Shown here: one piece after another, positions 1 through 9,294 of the stretch
Layout: each line of letters opens with the position of its first letter
Position numbering within the stretch: position 1 is the first letter of the stretch
NCBI GenBank assembly: GCA_000688775.2
Contig: CP007628.2
Location: forward strand, 1,488,001 to 1,552,000
DNA from: Streptococcus sp. VT 162
GTDB lineage: Bacteria > Bacillota > Bacilli > Lactobacillales > Streptococcaceae
Reading direction: 5' to 3'
Length of the DNA: 64,000 nt
Position numbers and translations under genes: made by a program
Notes under the pieces: generated by a model
The model's input: the letters and a program-made list of their open reading frames with translations, nothing else
Databases searched by the model: none
Told to the model about the DNA's origin: nothing

Positions 1-2252
1 GGTGTAGAAATTTGCTCGATTTGAAGCCCTTCCTCCGGATCATCTGTGATGAGATTTTGGAAATCACTGCAACTCCGCAAAAAGTTTCTCTTTTCCTCTT
101 CCCAGCTAGGCGCTAGAACCTCATTTTCTCCACCATTTGAGTAGAGCTTGAGGGCATTGTCCACCGCTTCCTTAAAAGCTAGAGGCTTTTGGAAGGTGAT
201 GATATGACCATAGGTCTTACTAGAATCAAAAATACGGTTGGTTCGACTAAAGGCCTGAATCAGATCCTGTGGTTGCATGGGCTTTCTGTCAATAAAGAGG
301 GTCGATAGACAAGGCGCATCAAATCCTGTTAAGAGACGATTGACCACGATAACCAAGTCCAACTGCTCATTGCGATAGAGGTATTTATCCTGTTTCCTAG
401 CTAGACGGTTATTGACATCGGTGTTAAAGCCACGAAGATCCGCCATGGTAAAGTGAGTATCAAACTCTTGGTTGTAGTCCTCTAAGACCTGCTTCATGTG
501 GTCTTGGTTGGCTCTTGACTCTTCTTCATTTTCCGTAACGGAGTAGGTGATGGTCGCCTTTGGAAAGTCTGGAAGGACCTGCTTGACCCTCTCAGATACC
601 TTGACACGTGTCTGACCAGCCTTGACTCGTTTGAGCAAGTCATAGTAGGCTTGGGCTTGAGGGATGGATTTGACGGTTAGGATGGCATTGTAGGTCTTAC
701 CTACTCCCTTTTGGAAGCCTAGCTGTTGGCGGGATTTATTGATAATGGCATCCAAGACTTCCAGCATGTGCTCCTCATTCTCATAGACGCTATCAGGTAT
801 TTCATTTTCAGACTGGTCTGTGATGAGGGTATTGCGATAGTCTACCTTAAAGCCTAAGACAGCTCCGTCATGGATGGCTTCCTTGACTGTATACTCATGG
901 AGACGGTCTCCATACTGTTGCTGGGTGGTTTGGGCGAGGTCGCCGACCTGCTGGCGTTTATTTTCCTTAAAGATAGGCGTTCCTGTAAATCCATACCAGA
1001 GGGACTGAGGGAAAAAGGCTTTAATGTCTTTTTGTGTTTGTGGTGTCACTGCACGGTGGCATTCATCCACGACAAAGACCACTCGGAGACCCTTGATTTT
1101 ATCCGCATCTCTTTGGTAAAGACCTTGGTCAAACTTGCGCATCATGGTGGTGATTTTCTGGATGGTGGTTACCACCACACGCTTATCATTGCTTCCTAAG
1201 CGCTTGACCAAATCATGGGTATTATCCGTCTCATCAATATCAATGACATCATTGGTCGCATAAGAGAGAAAAGATGAAGTGGTCTGTTGGTCCAAGTCCC
1301 TGCGGTCAACGACAAAAATCGTCTTTTGGATGGAAGGAATCTGAAGGAGATTCCTCGCTACCTTATAAGAAGTCAGAGTCTTTCCTGAACCTGTCGTATG
1401 CCAAACATAGCCTGATGCTTGCTGACGAGATGCTTCCTGCACTGCTTCAATAGCATGAATCTGGTAGGGGCGCAAGAGGATGAGAGCTTTCTTGCTATCA
1501 TCAATGACAGAATACTGCATGACCATCTGGTGAGCACGAGGGATAGAAAGGACTTCGTGGGCAAAGCTAGTCAGGTTTGTCACAGGATGATTGTCCTTAT
1601 CCACCCACTTGGTTAGAAATTGCTTGTTGAGTTTATTTTCACGAGCTGCAGCGATATAACGAGTATCGACCTTGTTAGTCACAACAAACATCTGCAAGCT
1701 AGAGTAGATACCACGGAACTTGCCTTCGCGGTCATATTTTTTAATTTGGTGAAAAGCATCGATAAATGCTGCTTGGGAACTCTTAAGTTCGATTTGAATC
1801 ATGGGTAAACCGTTGATGAGAAGAGTAACATCCAGTCTACGGTCTTGGTCCATAGGATTTACTTTTTCTCGTTGGACTTGATTGACAACTTCATAGCTAG
1901 ACTTACCAGCAGCGATATTATCTCGCCAGATGACGGATAATCGGATGGTTCCTAGGCTGGCATCCTCTCTCTGAACTTCAACCTTGGCAATGCCGTTTTC
2001 ACCGACCAACCACTTAGCAGCATCGTAGTAGCTGATAAAGTTGAGTTGGTTTTGAATCTGGCGTTTTTCCTGTTCAGTCAAGGGATGGTCTGCCAGCAGG
2101 GAAACGTTGTTTTGGGCTAGTTTCTCAAAGAAATTGTCCCATAGTTGTTCTTCTGTTTTGAGGTCTTCTCTATAAGTCCATTGGCTTTCACCAGTTACCA
2201 GTTGGGTGATTAGTTGTTTTTCTATCTCCAGTTCTGGTTTTACTTGCATCAT
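1..2252 (-). CDS. hsdR: Type I restriction enzyme subunit R, C-terminus cut by window edge
   Basis: The reading frame is open from an ATG pair at 2252/2249 to the first base, about 750 codons. The start has AGGAG a few bases upstream; 2249 gives the better spacing. Visible in order: an N-terminal nuclease region with D in [10 protein letters not shown] and E-x-K in QIELKSSQ (PD-(D/E)xK type), Walker A TTGSGKT at about residue 286, a DECH box (VVDECHR), motif III GFTGTP and a motif VI-like [10 protein letters not shown]. This is the order in HsdR, the ATP-driven translocase/nuclease of type I restriction. Family members run to about 1000 residues, so roughly a quarter is off-window. Any hsdM and hsdS partners would lie beyond position 1 and cannot be seen. 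It lies 67 nt downstream of the helicase gene on the same strand. Confidence 0.9.
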   Translation of the reverse strand, partial: MMQVKPELEIEKQLITQLVTGESQWTYREDLKTEEQLWDNFFEKLAQNNVSLLADHPLTEQEKRQIQNQLNFISYYDAAKWLVGENGIAKVEVQREDASLGTIRLSVIWRDNIAAGKSSYEVVNQVQREKVNPMDQDRRLDVTLLINGLPMIQIELKSSQAAFIDAFHQIKKYDREGKFRGIYSSLQMFVVTNKVDTRYIAAARENKLNKQFLTKWVDKDNHPVTNLTSFAHEVLSIPRAHQMVMQYSVIDDSKKALILLRPYQIHAIEAVQEASRQQASGYVWHTTGSGKTLTSYKVARNLLQIPSIQKTIFVVDRRDLDQQTTSSFLSYATNDVIDIDETDNTHDLVKRLGSNDKRVVVTTIQKITTMMRKFDQGLYQRDADKIKGLRVVFVVDECHRAVTPQTQKDIKAFFPQSLWYGFTGTPIFKENKRQQVGDLAQTTQQQYGDRLHEYTVKEAIHDGAVLGFKVDYRNTLITDQSENEIPDSVYENEEHMLEVLDAIINKSRQQLGFQKGVGKTYNAILTVKSIPQAQAYYDLLKRVKAGQTRVKVSERVKQVLPDFPKATITYSVTENEEESRANQDHMKQVLEDYNQEFDTHFTMADLRGFNTDVNNRLARKQDKYLYRNEQLDLVIVVNRLLTGFDAPCLSTLFIDRKPMQPQDLIQAFSRTNRIFDSSKTYGHIITFQKPLAFKEAVDNALKLYSNGGENEVLAPSWEEEKRNFLRSCSDFQNLITDDPEEGLQIEQIST

Positions 2253-2319
2253 TCTCTCCTTTATAATGCACAATTTTACTATATTATATCATGTTTCAGA
2301 TAGATTTTCCCATACGCCC

Positions 2320-4953
2320 CTACTCCAACCGGCTTTTAACCTTCTTCTTAGTCAAGGTACGATCATTTTTGTTAGAGAGAGCTTTGATACGAGCTTCGAG
2401 AAGGGTTTTCCGTCCGGCCTCTGTTCGTGTGTAGACGAGGTGATAGCGTCCGATAGTTGGCCTCAGAAAGTCAAGGAATTTCTGTGCTTCTTCCTTGCGC
2501 TTATCAAAAAGACTAGGCACGACATAGTAAGGTGACTGACCTTGTCGGACTTTCTCTGCCTTCAAGAGATAGCGCTGATTGTCCACTGGAGCAAAGAACT
2601 CTCCCACAGTCTGCGCAAACAGCTCCTTGTCCCTCATGCTTCCTCCCTTGAGATAGGCAAAGACCATGTAGTTTTCCTTGTCCTCCTCTACCTGAACACG
2701 GGATTGATCATCCGTTAGATGCCCCGAATCTAGCAGAGCCTTTCGGATCTGCTCACCCAGAGACTGCAAACGTTTATAAGGACTCTTATAGCGTAGGTAG
2801 CGCCAAGATGCAAAGGCCAAAAATAGGAGACAGGCTGTCGTAAGCCACCAAACACCGATTAGTCTCAGTCTAAATAGCAAAACCAACAAATCCACTGCCA
2901 ACAAGAGTAATGACATGCGAACCCATTTTAATGCATCAAGCAAGAGCATGACTGGGATCTTCTGTTTTTGGGTTGCGACTTCTGTAACTATCTCAAATTG
3001 ATCCGCTACGACAAGAGCTTCCTGCCATTTTTTTCTCAAGCCTGCTCGATCCTTGGAGAGACTCTTAACTCGCTCATTGTACTCACTAATTTGCTTTTTC
3101 TTAAAAGGGGGCTTTGGAAAATCCAAACGATCCAAACCGGTCTCAATACTCTCCTGATTATAGGCCAATCCAAGAAAATGCTCCATCCGTCGCGACAAGG
3201 TCTGCAGATCTTGATTGCTCTCTGGTCTAGGCTCCTCACCAGGAAGAGTGATAAGTGCTTGCGCTTGAACGGCTACCAGATGCCAGATGTTGCTAGTCTT
3301 TTCTGGATGTCCCGGCCAGATACGAATGGCACGCCCGCGCATCTGGTTACTCAGCATAAAGCTCCCCACAAAGCTTCCGAGGATTAGGGAATTAACACAA
3401 GGAGCATCCCAACCCTCTCCGAGGAGAGATTTGGTTCCGACTAGGACTTGAATCCGTCCTCGTTGAAAAAGCTCCGTCACTGCCGTTACGATTCCCTTAG
3501 CTGAGCTCGGAAAACCTACCTGAACATAATCTTTTGGATCTAAGTGACCAATAGATGAGAAACTAAGAGGAACCTGAGGCAAGAGCTCCTTCAACTCTGC
3601 TGCCACATCGGTAGGCAAAATAACGACACTACCTGACAAGACAGCCAAAGACACAGGTATCTCTTGCTCCTGAGCTTTTCGACGAATGCTTTCAAAATAA
3701 GGGAGAACCCCCAACTGAGAAATGGTTGCTTGATTATCTCCCAGATAGGTGGCAAAATCCTTGCGAATATAGTCAGCTAGTACTAACTGTCTCAGTTCCT
3801 GACCTAGACTCTCATACTCTGTCAAGAAGATATCGGCAATGGCAGACAACTTCCCCAGAGATTGGGTTAAAAGCTGGTCAGAAGCCTTGGACTTAACTAG
3901 ATAAACCTGACGTTTTTCCACCAAGCCACGCGCCTTCAAGTCAGCCTCTAACTTTTTCCTATATCCATTTGGATCCTCATACCAATCTGGTGTCTGATAG
4001 AGGATGCTCTGCAACAGCATCTCCAGCCAGTAGGAGGTCAATGCAGGAAGCTTCTGGGTTCCCAGTAAATTTTGCAAAGATGGAGGAATCGTTAATCCCT
4101 GAGAATGCATATAAATCAACATAGCAGACAAGTACTTGGGATCTTCTAAGAGCAAATCAGATGATATATCCCCTTTGAGGACCTTAGACCCTGCTACAAA
4201 TGTTTGAAAATCAGGATCGACTATAAGGTGATGAATATAGTCCCACTTAGTCTCCTCAAACCGTTTGAGACGTTCCGACTCTTCAGCTGTTGGTGAACAC
4301 ATATAGACAAAATCCTGATGAGGGCAAAGAGTGTCTTCCTTGACTAGTTCAGGTACCGTGATTTCTTGATCAATCTCCCCACACATACGGATATAGCGTT
4401 CCCAGAGTTCAGGCTCACTATCGTAGGGTGGAGTCGCCGTCAGGGAGATGAGTTTCAGCGGTCCATACTGCTTGCGAAAGACTTCCAGACTTTTCCACCA
4501 TTCATTGCGCAGGTGGTGGCATTCGTCCAAACAAAGAGTCGCAACTTTCTGAGTTCTTAGACTTGCAAGCAAATCAAACCCCACAAAATCCTCTGCTTCT
4601 CCATCTTCTTGTGATTGCAGTTGGTTCATGGCACTATGAAAAGCCTGATAGGTCACAATCGTTAATGCCTTCATCTCCTTTAAGTTTTGGGAAACGAGGT
4701 CTGAAAGCCTCTGACCCTCCCCTAGAAATGCAGTTTGAATCCTATCTACCCATTGTTCACGAATGATGACAGTCGGAACTAAGATGAGGGCTGGGTTGCC
4801 AAAACGAGCGATTAGCTCGATACCAATGGTGGTCTTTCCAGACCCTGGGGCAGCCACTAGATGAACATGACCGTCTGCTTGATAGTCCTGAAAACGATCC
4901 AATACCTGTTTTTGATATTGGCGCCAGCTTCCTTTAAAGTTTAAACCTAACAT
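2320..4953 (-). CDS. DEAD/DEAH-type helicase with C-terminal membrane segment
   Basis: Superfamily 2 helicase, about 877 residues from the ATG at 4953, which has GAGGGG five bases upstream; an ATG at 4965 is also in frame. N-terminal half: Walker A AAPGSGKTT, DECHH box, motif III SLTATPP. Around residues 490-550: LVGTKSLLGEGWD and QMRGRAIR, the second RecA-like domain. At about residues 678-725 there are two hydrophobic stretches (MSLLLLAVDLLVLLF and WWLTTACLLFLAFASW) that look like membrane helices, followed by a basic soluble tail. The helicase core resembles restriction/XPB-like translocases. The membrane part is unusual for this fold. Position beside an hsdR suggests a defence role, but that is inference. 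No nuclease motif was recognised. Confidence 0.8.
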   Translation of the reverse strand: MLGLNFKGSWRQYQKQVLDRFQDYQADGHVHLVAAPGSGKTTIGIELIARFGNPALILVPTVIIREQWVDRIQTAFLGEGQRLSDLVSQNLKEMKALTIVTYQAFHSAMNQLQSQEDGEAEDFVGFDLLASLRTQKVATLCLDECHHLRNEWWKSLEVFRKQYGPLKLISLTATPPYDSEPELWERYIRMCGEIDQEITVPELVKEDTLCPHQDFVYMCSPTAEESERLKRFEETKWDYIHHLIVDPDFQTFVAGSKVLKGDISSDLLLEDPKYLSAMLIYMHSQGLTIPPSLQNLLGTQKLPALTSYWLEMLLQSILYQTPDWYEDPNGYRKKLEADLKARGLVEKRQVYLVKSKASDQLLTQSLGKLSAIADIFLTEYESLGQELRQLVLADYIRKDFATYLGDNQATISQLGVLPYFESIRRKAQEQEIPVSLAVLSGSVVILPTDVAAELKELLPQVPLSFSSIGHLDPKDYVQVGFPSSAKGIVTAVTELFQRGRIQVLVGTKSLLGEGWDAPCVNSLILGSFVGSFMLSNQMRGRAIRIWPGHPEKTSNIWHLVAVQAQALITLPGEEPRPESNQDLQTLSRRMEHFLGLAYNQESIETGLDRLDFPKPPFKKKQISEYNERVKSLSKDRAGLRKKWQEALVVADQFEIVTEVATQKQKIPVMLLLDALKWVRMSLLLLAVDLLVLLFRLRLIGVWWLTTACLLFLAFASWRYLRYKSPYKRLQSLGEQIRKALLDSGHLTDDQSRVQVEEDKENYMVFAYLKGGSMRDKELFAQTVGEFFAPVDNQRYLLKAEKVRQGQSPYYVVPSLFDKRKEEAQKFLDFLRPTIGRYHLVYTRTEAGRKTLLEARIKALSNKNDRTLTKKKVKSRLE

Positions 4954-5051
4954 GATACCCCTCATTCTATACCGTCATTTTCTTATTCTCATTTTACCAC
5001 ACTTATTTCGCCAGTCAGATAATCCAGATAGTTTTTCTCCATAAAATATGG

Positions 5052-5057
5052 TATAGT
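5052..5057 (+). promoter_or_regulatory. Extended -10 promoter for the VTT-domain gene
   Basis: TATAGT preceded by ATGG, giving a TG-extended -10 box, lies 29 bases before the ATG at 5086. No good -35 is visible. GAGGAG stands just before the start codon. Confidence 0.5.
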
Positions 5058-5085
5058 AGAATCATACTATCTATGAGGAGTTTAC

Positions 5086-5703
5086 ATGTCACAGGATAAG
5101 CAAATGAAAGCTGTTTCTCCCCTTCTACAGCAAGTCATCAATATTTCATCTATCGTCGGGGGAGTCGGCACCTTGATTTTCTGTATTTGGGCCTATCAGG
5201 CAGGAGTGTTACAGTCAAAGGAAACTCTATCGGCCTTTATCCAGCAAGCTGGGGTTTGGGGGCCACCACTCTTTATCTTTTTACAGATCCTACAAACCGT
5301 CGTTCCGATCATTCCGGGAGCTTTGACCTCAGTGGCTGGGGTCTTTATTTACGGCCACATCATCGGAACCATCTATAACTATATCGGCATCGTGATTGGC
5401 TGTGCCATTATCTTTTACCTCGTCCGTCTCTATGGAGCTGCCTTTGTCCAGTCCGTCGTCAGCAAGCGCACCTATGACAAGTATATCGGTTGGCTAGATA
5501 AGGGCAATCGTTTCGAGCGGTTCTTTATCTTTATGATGATCTGGCCTGTCAGTCCAGCTGACTTTCTCTGCATGCTGGCTGCCCTCACCAAGATGACCTT
5601 CAAGCGCTATATGATTATCATCATTCTGACCAAGCCCTTTACCCTAGTGGTTTATACTTATGGTTTGACCTATATTATTGATTTCTTCTGGCAGATGTTT
5701 TGA
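5086..5703 (+). CDS. TVP38/TMEM64 (VTT/DedA-like) family membrane protein
   Basis: Protein of 205 residues with several hydrophobic segments: about 20-40, 60-80, 85-115, 150-165 and 180-200. The stretch from FLQILQTVVPIIPGALTS through GCAIIFYLVRLYGA fits the VTT (DedA-like) family, whose members are linked to membrane lipid transport or membrane stability. The exact substrate is not known for this subgroup. The gene stands alone on the plus strand, divergent from the helicase and convergent with scrK. Start chosen at the first ATG, with GAGGAG eight bases upstream. Confidence 0.8.
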   Translation: MSQDKQMKAVSPLLQQVINISSIVGGVGTLIFCIWAYQAGVLQSKETLSAFIQQAGVWGPPLFIFLQILQTVVPIIPGALTSVAGVFIYGHIIGTIYNYIGIVIGCAIIFYLVRLYGAAFVQSVVSKRTYDKYIGWLDKGNRFERFFIFMMIWPVSPADFLCMLAALTKMTFKRYMIIIILTKPFTLVVYTYGLTYIIDFFWQMF

Positions 5704-5734
5704 TAATAGAAAATAGCCTGATACTAAATATACT

Positions 5735-5760
5735 TTGGTATGGAAATCATGCCAACTTTT
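5735..5760 (+). terminator. Possible terminator of the VTT-domain gene
   Basis: Inverted repeat TTGGTATG / CATGCCAA with a five-base loop, followed by CTTTTC. The T-run is short, so it may be a weak terminator or part of the structured region that follows. Confidence 0.4.
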
Positions 5761-5784
5761 CGATAGTGAATCGAGGACTAACCT

Positions 5785-5921
5785 AGCCTTTCCGCCGTGA
5801 TAAAAACACCTGAAATCTCATGGTTTCAGGTGTTGGGAAACTTTGAGACAGTAGGCTCAAAGTTTCGATATGGAATTTCGAAGAAAGTCGCTACCGTCCA
5901 TAATCACTTAAGGAAAGGCTC
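5785..5921. repeat. Structured intergenic element: closing stem with three hairpins
   Basis: The ends pair with each other: AGCCTTTCC at 5785-5793 with GGAAAGGCT at 5913-5921, and GTGAT at 5797-5801 with ATCAC at 5904-5908. Inside are three inverted repeats: AACACCTGAAA / TTTCAGGTGTT (5805-5834), GAAACTTTGAG / CTCAAAGTTTC (5837-5866) and TATGGA / TCCATA (5869-5903). The folded form would be cloverleaf-like. It sits between converging genes. The element at 37212-37346 has the same plan. No protein is encoded convincingly. Confidence 0.6.
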
Positions 5922-5935
5922 AAAAAAATTGTCTT

Positions 5936-5969
5936 CAAACAAAACATCCGTTTGGTTGCCCAAGCGGAT
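5936..5969 (-). terminator. Terminator of scrK
   Basis: Read on the minus strand, stem ATCCGCTT / AAACGGAT with an eight-base loop is followed by GTTTTGTTT, just after the scrK stop codon. Confidence 0.7.
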
Positions 5970-5981
5970 ATTTTCTTTGTT

Positions 5982-6869
5982 TTATTTTGCGACACTCTTA
6001 GCAAGGACAAAGTTCCCAAGTGTGGCAGAACCATTGCCTGCGACTGCTGGAGTCACGATATAGTCACGCACGTCTGGTACTGGTAGGTAACCATTTAGAA
6101 GAGCAGTGAATTTCTCACGTACACGGTCCAGCATGTGTTGTTGGGCCATAACCCCACCACCAAAGACGATGACGTCTGGGCGGAAAGTCACAGTAGCATT
6201 GACCGCAGCCTGAGCGATATAGTAGGCTTGAACATCCCAGACAGAGCTGTTGAGTTCGATGTTTTCGCCACGAACACCTGTACGAGCTTCTAGACTTGGT
6301 CCAGCCGCAAAGCCTTCCAAACAACCCTTATGGAAAGGACAGACGCCGTTAAATTCTTTTTCTACATCCATTGGGTGTTTAGCCACATAGTAGTGACCCA
6401 TCTCAGGGTGACCGACACCACCGATAAACTCACCACGTTGGATAACACCTGCACCGATCCCTGTACCGATCGTGTAGTAAACCAAGTTTTCGATACGGCC
6501 ACCAGCATTGTTACGAGCAACTACTTCACCATAGGCAGAGCTATTTACGTCTGTGGTGAAATACATGGGTACGTTGAGGGCACGACGGAGAGCCCCAAGT
6601 AGGTCTACATTTGCCCAGTGAGGTTTTGGAGTCGTTGTGATAAAGCCATAGGTTTTTGAGTTTTTGTCGATATCGATCGGACCAAATGAACCGACAGCAA
6701 GACCAGCAAGATTATCGAATTTTGAAAAGAACTCGATGGTTTTATCGATAGTCTCGATAGGAGTTGTTGTTGGAAATTGTGTTTTTTCCACAACATTAAA
6801 GTTTTCATCACCGACAGCACAGACAAACTTTGTACCGCCCGCTTCTAAGCTTCCATATAATTTTGTCAT
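5982..6869 (-). CDS. scrK: Fructokinase, ROK family
   Basis: Phosphorylates the fructose released when sucrose-6-phosphate is hydrolysed, feeding glycolysis. The start MTKLYGSLEAGGTKF holds the ATP-binding ROK motif. Further on, GIGAGVIQRGEF and GHPEMGHYYV are followed by the ROK zinc cluster CPFHKGCLEGFAAGPS near residue 175, and GGGVMAQ lies near the end. Length is about 295 residues, normal for the family. The ATG at 6869 was chosen because AGAGG lies seven bases upstream; an upstream extension to 6908 lacks this. The gene follows scrA on the same strand but has its own promoter and is separated from scrA by a strong hairpin. Its neighbours make a sucrose role likely. Confidence 0.9.
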   Translation of the reverse strand: MTKLYGSLEAGGTKFVCAVGDENFNVVEKTQFPTTTPIETIDKTIEFFSKFDNLAGLAVGSFGPIDIDKNSKTYGFITTTPKPHWANVDLLGALRRALNVPMYFTTDVNSSAYGEVVARNNAGGRIENLVYYTIGTGIGAGVIQRGEFIGGVGHPEMGHYYVAKHPMDVEKEFNGVCPFHKGCLEGFAAGPSLEARTGVRGENIELNSSVWDVQAYYIAQAAVNATVTFRPDVIVFGGGVMAQQHMLDRVREKFTALLNGYLPVPDVRDYIVTPAVAGNGSATLGNFVLAKSVAK

Positions 6870-6896
6870 GATAAACCTCTTATCTTTGTTTTCTCT

Positions 6897-6902
6897 ATTA
6901 TA
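6897..6902 (-). promoter_or_regulatory. Extended -10 promoter of scrK
   Basis: On the minus strand TGTGCTATAAT gives a TG-extended consensus -10 box, 28 bases before the scrK start. It allows scrK expression independent of scrA. Confidence 0.55.
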
Positions 6903-6965
6903 GCACATTTTAAAGGGCTAGATTTCTCAATATTTTAGATTTTCCTCTGTAAATCTTACCATCCA

Positions 6966-7000
6966 AGTAAAAACGAACAAACATAATATTTGTTCGTTTT
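6966..7000 (-). terminator. Terminator or attenuator between scrA and scrK
   Basis: Perfect 12-base stem AAAACGAACAAA / TTTGTTCGTTTT at 6970-6981 and 6989-7000 with a seven-base loop. On the minus strand it ends in TTTTT, directly downstream of scrA. Confidence 0.75.
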
Positions 7001-7027
7001 ATTTTTAAATCTGATTTTCGAAGAGGA

Positions 7028-8914
7028 CTAGGCTTTCACTTCGATGATAGCGTCACCCTTGACAACTGAACCGCTTGCGACTGGTGTCACAGAAGCGTAG
7101 TCTGCTGTGTTGGTTACGATAACCATTGTTGTGTCGTCAAGACCTGCAGCAGCGATTTTGTTTGAGTCAAAGGTTCCGAGAACATCACCAGCTTTGACCT
7201 TGTCGCCTTGAGCAACTTTTTGTTCAAAGCCTTCACCGTTCATAGTCACCGTGTCGATACCAACGTGGATCAAGATTTCAGCTCCGTTTGCTGTCTTCAA
7301 ACCGTAAGCATGTCCTGTAGCAAAGGCGATTGATACTTCTGCATCAGCTGGTGCGTAAACCACGCCTTGGCTTGGTTTCACTGCAATCCCTTGTCCCATT
7401 GCACCACTTGAAAAGACTGGGTCATCAACATTCTCAAGGGCAACTACGTCCCCAACGATTGGAGTTTGGATTGTTTCATTTTGAGGAGCTACTGGAATGT
7501 TACCAGTTGTTTCTTCTTGAACCAAACGTTCTGTCGCTACTTCACTAGCAACTTCTTCTTCGTCCTCGTAACCAAACATGTAAGTAAGTGCAAAACCAAG
7601 AACGAATGATACAGCTACCATAAGGATGTATTGGAATAATTGACCGTTACCAATGTACAACATTGTACCAGGGATGATGGTGATACCATTACCAGTACCA
7701 GCAAGACCAAGGATTGAAGCCAGTCCACCACCGATAGCACCAGCAATCAATGAAAGGAAGAATGGTTTACGGAAACGCAAGTTCACCCCGAAGATAGCAG
7801 GCTCTGTAATACCGAGGAAGGCAGAAAGAGCAGCTGGGAAAGCAAGTGTTTTCAGTTTAGGATTTTTAGTTTTGACACCAACGGCAACAGTTGCAGCCCC
7901 TTGAGCTGTCATAGCTGCAGTGATAATGGCGTTGAATGGGTTGGCATGATCGGCAGCAAGCAATTGCACTTCAAGCAAGTTGAAGATGTGGTGTACACCT
8001 GATACGACAATCAATTGGTGAACCCCACCAATCAAGAAACCACCAAGACCAAATGGCAAGCCAAGAATCGCTTTTGTACCGATAAGGATGTAGTTCTCAA
8101 CAACATGGAAGACTGGTCCGATGACAAAGAGTCCAAGGATAGACATCACCAAAAGTGTCACGAATGGCGTCACCAAGAGATCCAAGACATCTGGAACAAC
8201 CTTACGAACTGCTTTTTCAAACTTAGCTCCGACAACCCCGATGATGAAGGCTGGAAGAACTGAACCTTGCAAACCTACAACTGGGATAAATCCGAAGAAC
8301 TGCATTGCAGTTACTTCACCACCAGACGCAACAGCCCAGGCATTTGGAAGTGAATCAGAAACGAGCATCATACCAAGAACGATACCAACAGCTGGGTTAC
8401 CACCGAATACACGGAAAGTTGACCAAACAACCAAACCTGGCAAGATAATAAAGGCAGTGTCTGTCAAGATCTGAGTATAAGTTGTCACATCTTCTGGAAG
8501 TGTCATTCCAAGAGCAGTCAAGAGACCACGCACACCCATGAAGAGACCAGTTGCTACGATAACTGGAATGATTGGAACGAAGACGTCACCGAAAGTACGG
8601 ATGGCACGTTGGAACCAATTTCCTTGTTTTGCAGCTTCTGCTTTCATATCTTCTTTAGAAGATGTTGGCAACCCAAGAGCTACGACTTCATCGTACATCT
8701 TGTTTACTGTACCAGTACCAAAGATGATTTGGTATTGACCTGAGTTAAAGAAAGCACCTTGAACTTTTTCCAAGTTCTCGATAGCATCTTTGTTAATTTT
8801 CGCTTCATCTTTAACCATCACACGGAGGCGAGTCGCACAGTGCGCAACACTGTTAACGTTCTCACGTCCACCTAAGGCTTCGATGACTTTTTTTGCAATT
8901 TCTGTATTGGTCAT
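7028..8914 (-). CDS. scrA: PTS sucrose transporter, EIIBCA fusion
   Basis: Takes up sucrose and phosphorylates it to sucrose-6-phosphate. About 628 residues. EIIB is N-terminal, with the phosphorylated Cys in HCATRLRV at about residue 27. EIIC has about ten membrane segments between residues 110 and 455, including GGVHQLIVVSGVHHIFN. An acidic linker follows, then EIIA with HVGIDTVTMNG carrying the phospho-His. Fusion of all three domains is typical of streptococcal ScrA. ATG at 8914 is the conventional start. A TTG at 8920 lies closer to the GGAG site (four bases versus ten) and could also serve. Transcribed divergently from scrB, from a promoter overlapping a candidate ScrR operator. Confidence 0.95.
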   Translation of the reverse strand: MTNTEIAKKVIEALGGRENVNSVAHCATRLRVMVKDEAKINKDAIENLEKVQGAFFNSGQYQIIFGTGTVNKMYDEVVALGLPTSSKEDMKAEAAKQGNWFQRAIRTFGDVFVPIIPVIVATGLFMGVRGLLTALGMTLPEDVTTYTQILTDTAFIILPGLVVWSTFRVFGGNPAVGIVLGMMLVSDSLPNAWAVASGGEVTAMQFFGFIPVVGLQGSVLPAFIIGVVGAKFEKAVRKVVPDVLDLLVTPFVTLLVMSILGLFVIGPVFHVVENYILIGTKAILGLPFGLGGFLIGGVHQLIVVSGVHHIFNLLEVQLLAADHANPFNAIITAAMTAQGAATVAVGVKTKNPKLKTLAFPAALSAFLGITEPAIFGVNLRFRKPFFLSLIAGAIGGGLASILGLAGTGNGITIIPGTMLYIGNGQLFQYILMVAVSFVLGFALTYMFGYEDEEEVASEVATERLVQEETTGNIPVAPQNETIQTPIVGDVVALENVDDPVFSSGAMGQGIAVKPSQGVVYAPADAEVSIAFATGHAYGLKTANGAEILIHVGIDTVTMNGEGFEQKVAQGDKVKAGDVLGTFDSNKIAAAGLDDTTMVIVTNTADYASVTPVASGSVVKGDAIIEVKA

Positions 8915-8951
8915 TTGCAAAAATCTCCTTATAAAAAAATTTGTTCTTATT

Positions 8952-8965
8952 TGAAAGCGATTTTA
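8952..8965. promoter_or_regulatory. Candidate catabolite-response element (CcpA site)
   Basis: TGAAAGCGATTTTA matches the cre pattern TGWAANCGNTNWCA except at one position near the end. It lies between the scrA start and the scrA -10 box, where CcpA binding would block transcription when glucose is present. Confidence 0.4.
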
Positions 8966-8982
8966 CTCGCCCTACGAGTATT

Positions 8983-9010
8983 ATTTTATCATCTTTCAAA
9001 AATATGTCAA
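8983..9010 (-). promoter_or_regulatory. scrA promoter
   Basis: On the minus strand a consensus -35 TTGACA (9010-9005) is followed after 16 bases by TAAAAT (8988-8983). The -35 box overlaps the operator candidate at 9007-9020. Confidence 0.65.
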
Positions 9011-9020
9011 GCGTTTTGCA
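9007..9020. promoter_or_regulatory. Candidate ScrR operator 1
   Basis: TCAAGCGTTTTGCA, an imperfect palindrome with the AANCGTTT core shared by the three sites in this intergenic region. LacI-family repressors bind such sites. It overlaps the scrA -35 box. Confidence 0.45.
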
Positions 9021-9188
9021 GAAATTTTTAAACCCTTTCTTTTTTCTCTGATTATTTTTGCTCGTTTTTGAGGGAAATTCTCTTTTTCCTCAAAAAAATA
9101 TCTTTATACTTGAGGAATAAAGGTTTTTATTTACATTTTCTTTCATATTTTCGTGAAAATTTGCCAGATTTCCTTTACTTGATTTTTG

Positions 9189-9202
9189 GCAATCGTTTGA
9201 CA
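9189..9202. promoter_or_regulatory. Candidate ScrR operator 2
   Basis: GCAATCGTTTGACA, same AANCGTTT core. It runs into a TTGACA (9197-9202) that could be a -35 box for scrB, with ACATAA 17 bases on. Confidence 0.45.
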
Positions 9203-9239
9203 TATTTTTCTCTTTTTTAACATAAAAGGCTTGCTTTTT

Positions 9240-9268
9240 TTGCCGAAAACGTTTACTATTAATAATAG
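9240..9268 (+). promoter_or_regulatory. Candidate scrB promoter with operator 3
   Basis: TTGCCG, a 17-base spacer and TAATAG form a plausible promoter 27 bases before the scrB ATG. GAAAACGTTTAC at 9245-9256, the third AANCGTTT site, lies inside the spacer, so ScrR bound there would block polymerase. Confidence 0.45.
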
Positions 9269-9294
9269 AATAGAACTTATGGAGGAAAGATAAA

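Noticed and set aside
5797..6063. 88-codon plus-strand frame
   Set aside because: It crosses the structured element and the scrK terminator and runs into scrK on the other strand.
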